7,487 nucleotides of DNA from Cytophagales bacterium (GTDB lineage: Bacteria > Bacteroidota > Bacteroidia > Cytophagales > Spirosomataceae). A program made the translations under genes and the position numbers. Position 1 is the first letter of the stretch. Each line of letters begins with the position of its first letter. Positions 1 to 5,929 of this stretch are shown one piece after another. The stretch is taken from contig JAGWUO010000050.1 in NCBI GenBank assembly GCA_028868395.1, positions 1 to 7,487 of the forward strand, in the 5' to 3' direction. Under the pieces are notes generated by a model. It was not told the origin of the DNA, searched no databases, and saw only the letters and a program-made list of their open reading frames with translations.

Positions 1-15
1 TTGGCAAAATTGAGG

Positions 16-31
16 CAAAAATACAAAATTA
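16..31 (-). promoter_or_regulatory. Possible divergent promoter for a gene off the left edge
   Basis: Read on the minus strand, this stretch contains two adjacent matches to the Bacteroidota -7 box TAnnTTTG: TAATTTTG at 31-24 and TATTTTTG at 23-16. They face left, away from the cyclo-ligase gene, so a leftward gene probably begins just outside the window. Neither has a clear TTTG -33 element at the expected 18-20 bp spacing, and the region is AT-rich, so chance matches are possible. Confidence 0.3.
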
Positions 32-53
32 TACGGAACATCTCACGTGAAGA

Positions 54-84
54 TTTGTATTCCGAACGCAATTAACTAGGTTTG
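54..84 (+). promoter_or_regulatory. Bacteroidota-type promoter abutting the cyclo-ligase start
   Basis: TTTG at 54-57, a 19-bp spacer, then TAGGTTTG at 77-84 give a full match to the phylum's TTTG/TAnnTTTG housekeeping promoter. The -7 box ends three bases before the ATG at 88, so transcription should begin at or within a few bases of that ATG. The mRNA would then be leaderless or nearly so. It also makes the in-frame TTG at 82 an unlikely start, because it lies inside the promoter box. Confidence 0.55.
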
Positions 85-87
85 AAT

Positions 88-624
88 ATGAAGAAGGCCG
101 AGATTCGAAAAATAGTGTTGGCGCAGCGCACTCAACTAGCGGAAAAAGAATTCCTCGAGCGCTCCCAGCGCGTTATCGAAACCTTGGCTCCTTTATTGAC
201 TCCAGGCAAAACCATCGCCAGTTTCAAAGCCATCCCCCATCGGAATGAGATTAGTTTAGATTCACTCGAAGGTAACTTCGCTTTTCCTCGGGTGATTTCG
301 GCCGCAGAAGGTTCGATGGAAATGGTTCTGGCGGCAGAATTCGCGAACTCTGCCTGGGGCATTCCGGAACCTCTAGGGGGCACCGTGGTAAAACCGACTG
401 ATTTCGATATTGTGTTAATCCCACTTCTAGCATTCGACAAATACGGACATAGAGTAGGCTATGGCAAAGGCTTTTATGATCGATACTTGGTGAATTGCAG
501 GCCAGATTGCCTGAAAATAGGCATCAGCCTTTTCGATCCAGTGGACCTTATTGAGGAGGTGGAAAGCCATGATATTCCCTTGGATATCGCGATTTGCCCG
601 GCGAAATTGTACGATTTTCGCTAA
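88..624 (+). CDS. 5-formyltetrahydrofolate cyclo-ligase (MTHFS family)
   Basis: Cytosolic enzyme that uses ATP to convert 5-formyltetrahydrofolate to 5,10-methenyltetrahydrofolate, returning this folate to the one-carbon pool. From the ATG at 88 it has 178 residues, normal for the family. The N-terminal helix carries the conserved Lys/Arg pattern (KAEIRK...AQR). The diagnostic C-terminal motif GYGKGFYDRYL lies at residues 124-134, preceded by LIPLLAFDKYGHR; WGIPEP at about 90-95 is also typical. A TTG two codons upstream (82) is in frame, but it falls within the predicted promoter box, so I prefer the ATG. There is no Shine-Dalgarno sequence. The next gene begins 60 bases downstream and has its own promoter-like element. 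Assignment to the family is secure. Confidence 0.93.
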   Translation: MKKAEIRKIVLAQRTQLAEKEFLERSQRVIETLAPLLTPGKTIASFKAIPHRNEISLDSLEGNFAFPRVISAAEGSMEMVLAAEFANSAWGIPEPLGGTVVKPTDFDIVLIPLLAFDKYGHRVGYGKGFYDRYLVNCRPDCLKIGISLFDPVDLIEEVESHDIPLDIAICPAKLYDFR

Positions 625-630
625 TTTTCC

Positions 631-661
631 TTTCGATTCCCCATTTTAAGCCCTAATTTTG
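631..661 (+). promoter_or_regulatory. Probable promoter upstream of the TTG-start gene
   Basis: TAATTTTG at 654-661 is a full match to the Bacteroidota -7 box, and TTTC at 631-634 is a three-of-four match to the -33 TTTG at a 19-bp spacing. Transcription would start near 665-668, leaving a leader of about 20 bases before the TTG at 685. It may drive the unknown gene together with asd and pdxJ. Confidence 0.45.
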
Positions 662-684
662 TAGGCTAAAATCCCAGCTTTGCT

Positions 685-1167
685 TTGAAAATCAGGAGCT
701 TAATTTTCTTTTTACTAGTAGCCACAGGCAGCGCGATGGCGCAGGAAAAGAAATTGCTTCCGATTGAAGAAGTGCAAGGGGTTTGGACGAGGAGATTTAT
801 GTATGACAGGCAGCTGATTGACCATCCTTTGGCCTTACAAATACCTTTAATGGAGGCCAGAGACCCAGAAGTCAACGTCGAATTCTTGAAATTCAAACGT
901 CAACGTAAACTTTCTAGCTGGTTAGCCGGTTTCTCTACTGTGTTCGCTTTTTCTACTTATTTGAGTAAAGGAAGCATATCAGAGGGCTTTTACTGGTCAG
1001 CGGTGGGCGGCGTGGCGTTAGCAAACGTCTACATCGGAACCGTTAGTAATAGACACTTCAACAAAGCGTTAAAACGATATAATGAATTAAGTAAGGCTCA
1101 AATGGGCCTAAAATTAAGCTCTTCGGGGCAAACAGGAGTATCAGTAGGAATCACATATCCATTATAA
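685..1167 (+). CDS. Small exported/membrane protein of unknown function
   Basis: I do not recognise a named family. Of its 160 residues, the first 20 form a clear signal peptide (basic MKIR, hydrophobic core, then GSAMAQ), with cleavage probably just before or after Gln20. A mostly polar stretch (21-76) follows, then two hydrophobic segments at about 78-93 and 101-119 that could form a membrane hairpin. A basic linker (SNRHFNKALKRYN, 121-133) and a short Gly/Ser-rich tail ending GVSVGITYPL resemble many small Bacteroidota envelope proteins. The start must be TTG at 685: an in-frame stop lies at 667, and the next ATG is inside the signal peptide. asd begins 10 bases downstream, so the two are probably co-transcribed, but that says little about function. 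Confidence 0.75.
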   Translation: MKIRSLIFFLLVATGSAMAQEKKLLPIEEVQGVWTRRFMYDRQLIDHPLALQIPLMEARDPEVNVEFLKFKRQRKLSSWLAGFSTVFAFSTYLSKGSISEGFYWSAVGGVALANVYIGTVSNRHFNKALKRYNELSKAQMGLKLSSSGQTGVSVGITYPL

Positions 1168-1177
1168 AATAAAAAGA

Positions 1178-2170
1178 ATGAAAGTTGCAGTTGTAGGCGC
1201 CACTGGACTAGTAGGCGGAGAAATTTTGAAAGTATTAGCGGAAAGAAATTTTCCTGTTACGGAGTTAATCCCGGTAGCATCCGAGCGTTCGATCGGTAAA
1301 AAGGTGAATTTTAAGGGCCAAGACTTCACGGTAGTAGGTTACGAAACAGCGATTTCGATGAAACCAAACGTGGCAATTTTCTCTGCTGGTGGAAGCAGTT
1401 CACTAGAGATGGCTCCCAAATTTGCGGCGGCCGGCATCACCGTAGTGGATAACTCTTCCGCTTGGCGTATGGACCCTACTAAGAAATTAGTCGTTCCAGA
1501 AATCAACGCGAGCACCTTAACTCCAGAGGACAAAATCATTGCAAACCCGAATTGCTCGACCATCCAAATGGTAGTCGTGTTAAATCCTTTGCACAAAAAA
1601 TACAAAATCAAGCGTGTGGTCGTTTCCACTTACCAATCCGTAACAGGTACTGGTAAAGCGGCGGTCGATCAATTATTCGATGAGCGCGCTGGAAAGACGG
1701 ATTATGCGAAAGTATATCCACATAAAATTGACTTAAACGTACTTCCTCACATCGATGTTTTCCAAGATAATGGCTACACGAAAGAGGAGATGAAGATGAT
1801 TTTAGAGACGAACAAAATCATGATGGATGACTCCATCAAGGTGACAGCCACGACGGTTCGTATCCCTACAATCGGAGGACACTCCGAAGCAGTGAATATC
1901 GAATTCGAAAACGATTTCGACTTAGCTGAAGTGCGTGCGATCTTAGAAAAAGAAGAGGGAATTATCGTTCAAGATGATCCGAAGAACTTATTGTATCCGA
2001 TGCCGATCACGGCACATGGAAAAGATGAGGTTTTCGTAGGACGTATTCGCCGCGACGAATCTCAAAAGAACTCCTTAAACCTTTGGATCGTTGCTGATAA
2101 CTTGCGTAAAGGAGCGGCTACGAATGCAGTTCAGATCGCAGAATACTTAGCGGCACACCACTTGATCTAA
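1178..2170 (+). CDS. asd: Aspartate-semialdehyde dehydrogenase
   Basis: Cytosolic NADP-dependent enzyme that reductively dephosphorylates aspartyl-4-phosphate to aspartate semialdehyde, the branch point to lysine/diaminopimelate, threonine and methionine. At 330 residues it has the usual length. The N-terminal nucleotide-binding motif [12 protein letters not shown] spans residues 6-17. The catalytic cysteine is Cys126 in NPNCSTIQ. The substrate-binding and catalytic region [12 protein letters not shown] (227-238) supplies Arg228 and His235. The C-terminus has the family's VGRIRRD and [26 protein letters not shown] segment (287-322). The ATG at 1178 follows an A-rich stretch (aaaaagaatg), typical of Bacteroidota initiation regions. 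Its TAA shares one base with the pdxJ ATG (TAATG), indicating translational coupling. Confidence 0.97.
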   Translation: MKVAVVGATGLVGGEILKVLAERNFPVTELIPVASERSIGKKVNFKGQDFTVVGYETAISMKPNVAIFSAGGSSSLEMAPKFAAAGITVVDNSSAWRMDPTKKLVVPEINASTLTPEDKIIANPNCSTIQMVVVLNPLHKKYKIKRVVVSTYQSVTGTGKAAVDQLFDERAGKTDYAKVYPHKIDLNVLPHIDVFQDNGYTKEEMKMILETNKIMMDDSIKVTATTVRIPTIGGHSEAVNIEFENDFDLAEVRAILEKEEGIIVQDDPKNLLYPMPITAHGKDEVFVGRIRRDESQKNSLNLWIVADNLRKGAATNAVQIAEYLAAHHLI

Positions 2171-2886
2171 TGACTAGACTCAGCGTCAATATTAATAAAA
2201 TTGCCACCTTGCGTAACTCGCGAGGTGGCAATAACCCGGATCTAATCCAGGTGGCGTTGGATTGCGAACGTTTTGGCGCACAGGGCATTACGGTGCACCC
2301 GCGTCCAGATGAACGTCATATTCGCTACGCGGATGTGTATGCCTTGAAAGAAGCGGTGACGACGGAGTTTAATATTGAGGGTAATCCGATGGAAGCCTCT
2401 TTTGTGGAATTAGTTTTAGCTGTTAAACCGGAGCAAGTGACTTTAGTGCCTGATGCATTAGGCCAAATCACTTCCAACCACGGCTGGGACACCATTCAAC
2501 ACCAAGAATTATTAAAGAAATTGATTGCGCCGTTCAAGGAAGCCGGCATCCGCACATCCATTTTCGTGGACCCAGTTTTGGAAATGGTTGAGGCCGCTGC
2601 CACGACAGGCACAGATCGCATCGAATTATACACGGAGCCCTACGCAACTGATTTTCCTACAAATCCGACGCAGGCCGTTGCAGCCTACAGAAAAGCAGCT
2701 TTTAGAGCCCACCAATTAGGCTTAGGCATTAATGCAGGCCACGATTTAAGTTTAGAGAATCTAGCCTTTTTCCAGGCAAACGTCAATCCTTTGGACGAGG
2801 TCTCCATCGGACATGCACTCATTTGCGATGCTTTGTATTACGGATTAGAAAACACCATTCAACTCTACCGCAGACAATTGAAATAA
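2170..2886 (+). CDS. pdxJ: Pyridoxine 5'-phosphate synthase
   Basis: Cytosolic TIM-barrel enzyme that condenses 1-deoxyxylulose 5-phosphate with 3-amino-2-oxopropyl phosphate to give pyridoxine 5'-phosphate, the last ring-forming step of the DXP-dependent vitamin B6 pathway. Its 238 residues are normal. Visible motifs are [16 protein letters not shown] (5-20), [12 protein letters not shown] (41-52, with His43 and His50), FNIEGNP (67-73, with Glu70), VTLVPD (90-95), [13 protein letters not shown] (147-159, with Glu152), [12 protein letters not shown] (187-198, with His191) and [17 protein letters not shown] (211-227). All expected catalytic residues are present. The Asn-Lys in NINK replaces the Asp-His of the E. 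coli enzyme, a variant I associate with Bacteroidota. The gene overlaps asd by one base and ends directly at a strong terminator. Confidence 0.97.
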   Translation: MTRLSVNINKIATLRNSRGGNNPDLIQVALDCERFGAQGITVHPRPDERHIRYADVYALKEAVTTEFNIEGNPMEASFVELVLAVKPEQVTLVPDALGQITSNHGWDTIQHQELLKKLIAPFKEAGIRTSIFVDPVLEMVEAAATTGTDRIELYTEPYATDFPTNPTQAVAAYRKAAFRAHQLGLGINAGHDLSLENLAFFQANVNPLDEVSIGHALICDALYYGLENTIQLYRRQLK

Positions 2887-2922
2887 AAAAAGGGCTTCGT
2901 TATGTAACGAAGCCCTTTTTTT
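2885..2922. terminator. Bidirectional intrinsic terminator between pdxJ and the minus-strand repeat protein gene
   Basis: GGGCTTCGTTA (2892-2902) pairs exactly with TAACGAAGCCC (2905-2915). An A-tract on the left (2885-2891) and a T-tract on the right (2916-2922) extend the pairing and provide a U-run on either strand. It sits between convergent genes, after the pdxJ stop at 2886 and before the minus-strand stop at 2939, so it can end both transcripts. Confidence 0.9.
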
Positions 2923-2938
2923 AGGAATGGAGAATCCG

Positions 2939-3553
2939 TTATTCCACATCTCCTGTTAATACAACAGCACCACCTGCTACAGATAATTTGATAGTCTTTA
3001 CTTTTCCAGCCGCACGACCGAAAGTAATTTCAGCCTCATATCCTTGTAAAGTAGCAGCAAACGTATCTGGCGTAGAAGCTGGTGTTAAAACCGCACCTTC
3101 ACCAGGATTTGAATCTGAAGAGATTAATAATTTGCCGTCTTTTGCCGTAACAATCATTTTCTTCACATATTCATTATCTGCCATTTTATAAGAAGCGGCA
3201 TATTCAGATCCAGTAGATGCAGCAGCTCCTGCTTTCACACCTTCCAAGGTTTGACCTTGTGCTTCAATTTTTAATTTAGTTACCGCACCGCCTTCACGCG
3301 TAAAGGTGATATCACCACCCATTCCACCTAAAACAAAGGCGTCTGGCTTAGAACCAGCCGTCAATTCCGTATCTGGGAAACCTTCCGCTGACATAATTAA
3401 TTTACCTTCTTTATCGGCTAATTTTAGCACTTTTACATAAGGATTATCGCTCATTTTATATTCACCAGCATAATCAGCGGCTTTTTGAGCAGTAGAAACG
3501 AAGGCCAAACAAGTCAGGGCCAAAGCTGACACAATAGAACGTAGATTTTTCAT
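2939..3553 (-). CDS. Secreted protein with two tandem DUF3471-like domains
   Basis: The 204-residue product has a signal peptide (MKNLRSIVSALALTCLAFVSTAQ, with cleavage near residues 22-23) and is probably periplasmic. The mature part is two copies of one domain, at about 27-106 and 117-201, joined by a linker rich in Ala and Gly. Both copies share the pattern YA..YKM.DN.YVK, then GKL, PD.F, ITF.R and G.V..K. This layout (Y-G-x-Y, GKL, L.P, D.F, ITF...G.V) resembles the DUF3471-type beta-rich domain often found at the C-terminus of serine beta-lactamase-like peptidases, but no peptidase is present here. The function is unknown; ligand binding or a structural role is possible. The single Cys15 lies in the hydrophobic core without a proper lipobox. 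The gene diverges from the sigma factor gene. Confidence 0.85.
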   Translation of the reverse strand: MKNLRSIVSALALTCLAFVSTAQKAADYAGEYKMSDNPYVKVLKLADKEGKLIMSAEGFPDTELTAGSKPDAFVLGGMGGDITFTREGGAVTKLKIEAQGQTLEGVKAGAAASTGSEYAASYKMADNEYVKKMIVTAKDGKLLISSDSNPGEGAVLTPASTPDTFAATLQGYEAEITFGRAAGKVKTIKLSVAGGAVVLTGDVE

Positions 3554-3575
3554 TTTTCTTTAAAGTTTAGGAGAC

Positions 3576-3605
3576 CAAAATTAAGGATTAAAATGAGCTT
3601 CCAAA
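3576..3605 (-). promoter_or_regulatory. Promoter of the secreted repeat protein gene
   Basis: On the minus strand, TTTG (3605-3602), an 18-bp spacer and TAATTTTG (3583-3576) make a full match to the Bacteroidota promoter. Transcription should start near 3570, giving a leader of about 16-20 bases. The bases just before the ATG (minus strand aaagaaaaATG) are A-rich rather than a true Shine-Dalgarno sequence. Confidence 0.6.
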
Positions 3606-3641
3606 TTTTGTCACTCAATTTTATTCAAAAACAGATAAAAT

Positions 3642-3672
3642 TTTGGATGTAAAAAAGATTTCTATAATATTG
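3642..3672 (+). promoter_or_regulatory. Probable promoter of the sigma factor operon
   Basis: TTTG at 3642-3645, a 19-bp spacer and TAATATTG at 3665-3672 (seven of eight bases match TAnnTTTG's constraint, with one A for T) form a housekeeping-type promoter. Transcription would start near 3676-3679, leaving a leader of about 67 bases before the ATG at 3745. It lies 37 bp from the divergent promoter's -33 element, so the 191-bp gap 3554-3744 serves both genes. I see no clear hairpin or riboswitch in the leader. Confidence 0.5.
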
Positions 3673-3744
3673 CGTCACAATCAATTCGCCCAATTAGACC
3701 CTACTGCATGAGATAAACCTCTACGTTAACCATTTTACTTTTTT

Positions 3745-4344
3745 ATGAGCAAAATACCCGTTAACGATGCAGCGTTAATTTCCGCATACATCCAAGGTGA
3801 TTCTAAAGCGTTCGAAACATTACTTCAACGCAGTAAATCTAAAGTATACACGACTATTTATTTAATTGTAAAGGACCGTTACATAGCGGAAGATCTTTTG
3901 CAGGAAACATACATTAAGGCTTTGGACGTTATCAACCAAGGCAAATACAATGAAGAAGGGAAATTCCTTCCCTGGATTGTCCGTATCGCACACAATATGG
4001 CAATCGATCACTTCCGTAAAGAGAAGCGTTATCCTAAAATTGTGTTAGATGATGGCTCGCCGCTTTGGAACAGTTTTCAATTTGCAGAAGAAAGTTCAGA
4101 GGATAAACAATTAAAAGAAGATTTGATCGTTAATATCAGGGACTTGATAAAAAAGCTTCCAAATGAGCAGCGCGAAGTACTCGTCATGCGCCATTATGAA
4201 GAATTAAGTTTCCAAGAAATCGCCGAATTAACCAATGTTAGTATCAATACCGCATTAGGGCGTATGCGTTATGCCCTAATCAACCTTCGTAAAATGTTAG
4301 ACAAACAAGAGTTAGCCTATGACAAAAAGCTTTACCCCGAATGA
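3745..4344 (+). CDS. ECF-type sigma-70 family RNA polymerase sigma factor
   Basis: Directs RNA polymerase to a specific promoter set; the regulon cannot be read from the sequence. It has 199 residues, the usual size for a two-domain ECF sigma factor. Region 2 spans about residues 11-95, with the core-binding segment AEDLLQETYIKAL (48-60) and the -10 recognition helix FLPWIVRIAHNMAIDHFRKEKR (74-95). An acidic linker (about 101-128) follows. Region 4 is at 129-186 and begins LIKKLPNEQREVLVMRHYEELS. Its helix-turn-helix is at about 155-182 (SFQEIAELTNVSINTALGRMRYALINLRK). The C-terminal extension overlaps the start of the next gene by 26 bases in another frame, which implies co-expression at a fixed ratio. 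No Shine-Dalgarno sequence is visible. There is no adjacent membrane anti-sigma or FecR gene. Confidence 0.93.
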   Translation: MSKIPVNDAALISAYIQGDSKAFETLLQRSKSKVYTTIYLIVKDRYIAEDLLQETYIKALDVINQGKYNEEGKFLPWIVRIAHNMAIDHFRKEKRYPKIVLDDGSPLWNSFQFAEESSEDKQLKEDLIVNIRDLIKKLPNEQREVLVMRHYEELSFQEIAELTNVSINTALGRMRYALINLRKMLDKQELAYDKKLYPE

Positions 4345-4534
4345 CCTGATTAAACACCTTTATGAACCTGAAACAGGGTTCCAGCAAACATTAAATGAAG
4401 ACGAGAAGCAAGAACTTGCTCGTTTAAAACAGGTCCAAAATTGGCTGAATTCGGCTTATACAGAGCCCTCCGAAAGGAGTCTCGAGAAAATTCTCGAACA
4501 TGCACGAACTACTAAAAAGCCCCTAGCGCACTAG
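4319..4534 (+). CDS. 71-residue putative sigma factor partner
   Basis: A small, highly charged soluble protein with no signal peptide, membrane helix, Cys-based zinc site or known catalytic motif. Visible pattern: TPNDLIKHLYEPETG at the N-terminus, a helical Glu/Lys/Leu segment with heptad-like Leu spacing (about 24-45), then EPSERSLEKILEHAR (49-63). This layout (NDLI..LY.ET, helical middle, PS..SLE.IL..AR) resembles short proteins encoded right after ECF sigma genes in many Bacteroidota. I therefore infer a regulator of the sigma factor, possibly an anti-sigma; this rests on recollection and context, not a defined domain. The ATG at 4319 lies inside the sigma gene, a 26-base overlap. The last residues KKPLAH are encoded by the left arm and loop of the terminator, and the TAG stop lies in the right arm. 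Confidence 0.75.
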   Translation: MTKSFTPNDLIKHLYEPETGFQQTLNEDEKQELARLKQVQNWLNSAYTEPSERSLEKILEHARTTKKPLAH

Positions 4535-4544
4535 GGGCTTTTTT
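4514..4544 (+). terminator. Intrinsic terminator overlapping the end of the 71-residue protein gene
   Basis: GCCCCTAG (4519-4526), loop CGCA (4527-4530) and CTAGGGGC (4531-4538) form a perfect GC-rich stem. A flanking A5 tract (4514-4518) pairs with T5, and the run of six T (4539-4544) provides the U-tract. The left arm is within the coding sequence and the stop codon TAG (4532-4534) is in the right arm. It should end the sigma factor transcript and separate it from the TM2 operon. Confidence 0.88.
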
Positions 4545-4560
4545 ATTCGAAAAATCTGGG

Positions 4561-4568
4561 TAATTTTA
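4561..4568 (+). promoter_or_regulatory. Possible -7 box upstream of the TM2 operon
   Basis: TAATTTTA matches TAnnTTTG except for its last base and lies 16 bases before the ATG at 4585. A new promoter is expected here because a strong terminator ends just upstream. There is no clear TTTG -33 element; the T-run of the terminator occupies the upstream position. Transcription would start close to 4572-4575, giving a very short leader. Confidence 0.35.
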
Positions 4569-4584
4569 GCAAAAATCTATTTCT

Positions 4585-4923
4585 ATGGACGCAGCTAAAG
4601 TTGATCTTTTTTTACTAACCCACGCGAAAAGTTTCGAAACGCACCAATTATCTTTCATACGAGAAAAACTTCTCGCATTGGACGATTCACAATGGATTAT
4701 TCTCCAAAGTTTAAACATTAAAGATCCCATGCTAAGTCTCATTGTTTCGATTGTGGGTGGCCATTTTGGTATCGACCGATTCCTAATTGGCGACATCGGT
4801 TTGGGTATCGGCAAGCTGATAACGTGCGGTGGATTAGGAGTTTGGACAGTCATTGATTGGTTCCTAATTATGGATGCTACACGATCTAAAAATTTCGGAA
4901 AACTACAACCTTACCTCTTTTAA
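4585..4923 (+). CDS. TM2 domain-containing membrane protein
   Basis: A 112-residue inner-membrane protein. A soluble, partly charged leader (1-46, including SFIREKLLALDDSQW) precedes a TM2 domain at about 47-97. This has a first hydrophobic helix (49-60), the signature turn GGHFGIDRFLIGDIGLGIGK (58-77) matching the family's G-x-x-G-x-x-R-F-x-x-G pattern, then LITCGGLGVWTVIDWFLI (78-95) as the second helix. The molecular role of bacterial TM2 proteins is not established. The TAA stop shares a base with the next ATG (TAATG), so the DUF2752 gene is probably translationally coupled. TM2 and DUF2752 genes are, as I recall, often adjacent in Bacteroidota. Confidence 0.9.
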   Translation: MDAAKVDLFLLTHAKSFETHQLSFIREKLLALDDSQWIILQSLNIKDPMLSLIVSIVGGHFGIDRFLIGDIGLGIGKLITCGGLGVWTVIDWFLIMDATRSKNFGKLQPYLF

Positions 4924-5282
4924 TGAGCCGCAACAAGCTCTACATGACGATTATGCTCGCTTGTAGTGTGGGCTATTTATACTTGTGGACAGGATTTGCT
5001 ATCCCCTGTTTCTTCAAAGCCATCACTGGCATTCCATGTCCTGCTTGCGGAACGACGCGCTTTTTAATAGGGGATTTCACTCATGGAAACCCTCTTGGAA
5101 TCATCGTAGGTGCGGCGATGTTATTACCGATTGTTGTTATTTTAGACCTATTGACGCGTGGTGATCGCGTATTTAGACTGTATCTTTGGGTAGAAAAAAA
5201 GTGTCGCCAGCCTATGGTGGCTGCTTTTTTGATAGGTTTGGTAGTTTTAAATTGGTTTTGGACGATAAATAAAGGTTTGTAA
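4923..5282 (+). CDS. DUF2752 family membrane protein
   Basis: A 119-residue membrane protein. The DUF2752 signature is IPCPACGTTRFLIGDFTHGNPLG (37-59), containing the CPxCGxTR motif (39-46), here between transmembrane segments at about 8-25 and 57-78; a third lies at about 97-115. The two cysteines of the motif (Cys39, Cys42) could bind a metal or be redox active, but the family has no established function. It overlaps the TM2 gene by one base upstream and nth by one base downstream (TAATG at both junctions), so the three proteins are made from one message. Confidence 0.9.
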   Translation: MSRNKLYMTIMLACSVGYLYLWTGFAIPCFFKAITGIPCPACGTTRFLIGDFTHGNPLGIIVGAAMLLPIVVILDLLTRGDRVFRLYLWVEKKCRQPMVAAFLIGLVVLNWFWTINKGL

Positions 5283-5929
5283 TGGTAAAGAAGGAACGAT
5301 TTAAAGCATTTGTGGAGCATTTCTCCACGCGATTTCCCGAAGCGGAAACCGAATTGCACTATTCGAATCCCTTTGAATTATTAGTTGCCGTCGTTCTTTC
5401 TGCTCAATGTACTGACAAACGCATCAATCAGGTGACTCCCGCCCTTTTCAAGCGTTTCCCAGATGCTAAATCCTTGGCTGAATCGAGTGTAGAAGAAATT
5501 TTCTCCTATATACGCTCCGTTTCCTATCCGAATAATAAGGCCAAACACCTTTTAGGTTTAGGCCAAAAGATCACCGACCAATTCGCAGGCGAAGTGCCTG
5601 AAACGATGGAAGACTTGCAAAGTTTACCAGGTGTGGGCAGAAAAACGGCAAACGTCATTGCTTCCGTCATCTATAACCAACCTGCCATGGCTGTGGACAC
5701 TCATGTTTTTCGCGTGTCTCAGCGACTGGGTCTGGTTCCTAAAACCGCTAATACGCCACTAAAAGTAGAAATGGCCTTAATCAAAAATTTACCGGAGGAG
5801 GTTATTGCGACAGCACACCATTGGTTGATTTTGCATGGCCGCTATATTTGTTTAGCTAGAACACCTCAGTGTGCAAAATGTGACATTACCCATTTTTGTG
5901 CCTTTTACCAGAAAAACCACAAGCTATGA
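5282..5929 (+). CDS. nth: Endonuclease III (DNA glycosylase/AP lyase)
   Basis: Base excision repair enzyme that removes oxidised pyrimidines and cleaves at the abasic site by beta-elimination. It has 215 residues, close to the E. coli enzyme. The helix-hairpin-helix motif is LQSLPGVGRKTANVIASV (112-129), with catalytic Lys121. Catalytic Asp139 is in AVDTHVFRVSQRLGL (137-151). The C-terminal 4Fe-4S cluster loop is intact, with Cys190, Cys197, Cys200 and Cys206 in the C-x6-C-x2-C-x5-C spacing. LLVAVVLSAQCTD (33-45) is also characteristic. The ATG at 5282 overlaps the preceding stop by one base, and its TGA overlaps the pnuC ATG (ATGA at 5926-5929). Its place in an operon with small membrane proteins is not explained by its repair role. 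Confidence 0.97.
   Translation: MVKKERFKAFVEHFSTRFPEAETELHYSNPFELLVAVVLSAQCTDKRINQVTPALFKRFPDAKSLAESSVEEIFSYIRSVSYPNNKAKHLLGLGQKITDQFAGEVPETMEDLQSLPGVGRKTANVIASVIYNQPAMAVDTHVFRVSQRLGLVPKTANTPLKVEMALIKNLPEEVIATAHHWLILHGRYICLARTPQCAKCDITHFCAFYQKNHKL

Noticed and set aside
82..87. TTG at 82 as start of the cyclo-ligase, adding Met-Asn
   Set aside because: It lies inside the predicted -7 box and the ATG at 88 gives a normal family N-terminus.
132..440. Minus-strand open frames opposite the cyclo-ligase gene
   Set aside because: They lie antisense to a well-supported gene and their translations show no domain, signal or conserved pattern.
1339..1629. Minus-strand open frame opposite asd
   Set aside because: Antisense to highly conserved asd codons with no features of its own.
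2939..3553. Lipoprotein signal at Cys15 of the secreted repeat protein
   Set aside because: The preceding residues Ala-Leu-Thr do not fit a lipobox and the cysteine is in the middle of the hydrophobic core; a standard cleavage site follows near residue 22.
3708..3716. Two-codon open frame ATG AGA TAA in the sigma factor leader as a regulatory upstream ORF
   Set aside because: Such minimal frames are frequent by chance and there is no ribosome binding signal or pairing structure to support it.
4566..4853. Minus-strand open frame opposite the TM2 gene
   Set aside because: The plus-strand TM2 domain is clear and the antisense product is featureless.
5896..5925. TTG at 5896 as start of pnuC
   Set aside because: It would add ten residues read out of frame from the end of nth that do not resemble the PnuC start; the ATG at 5926 forms a standard ATGA overlap.
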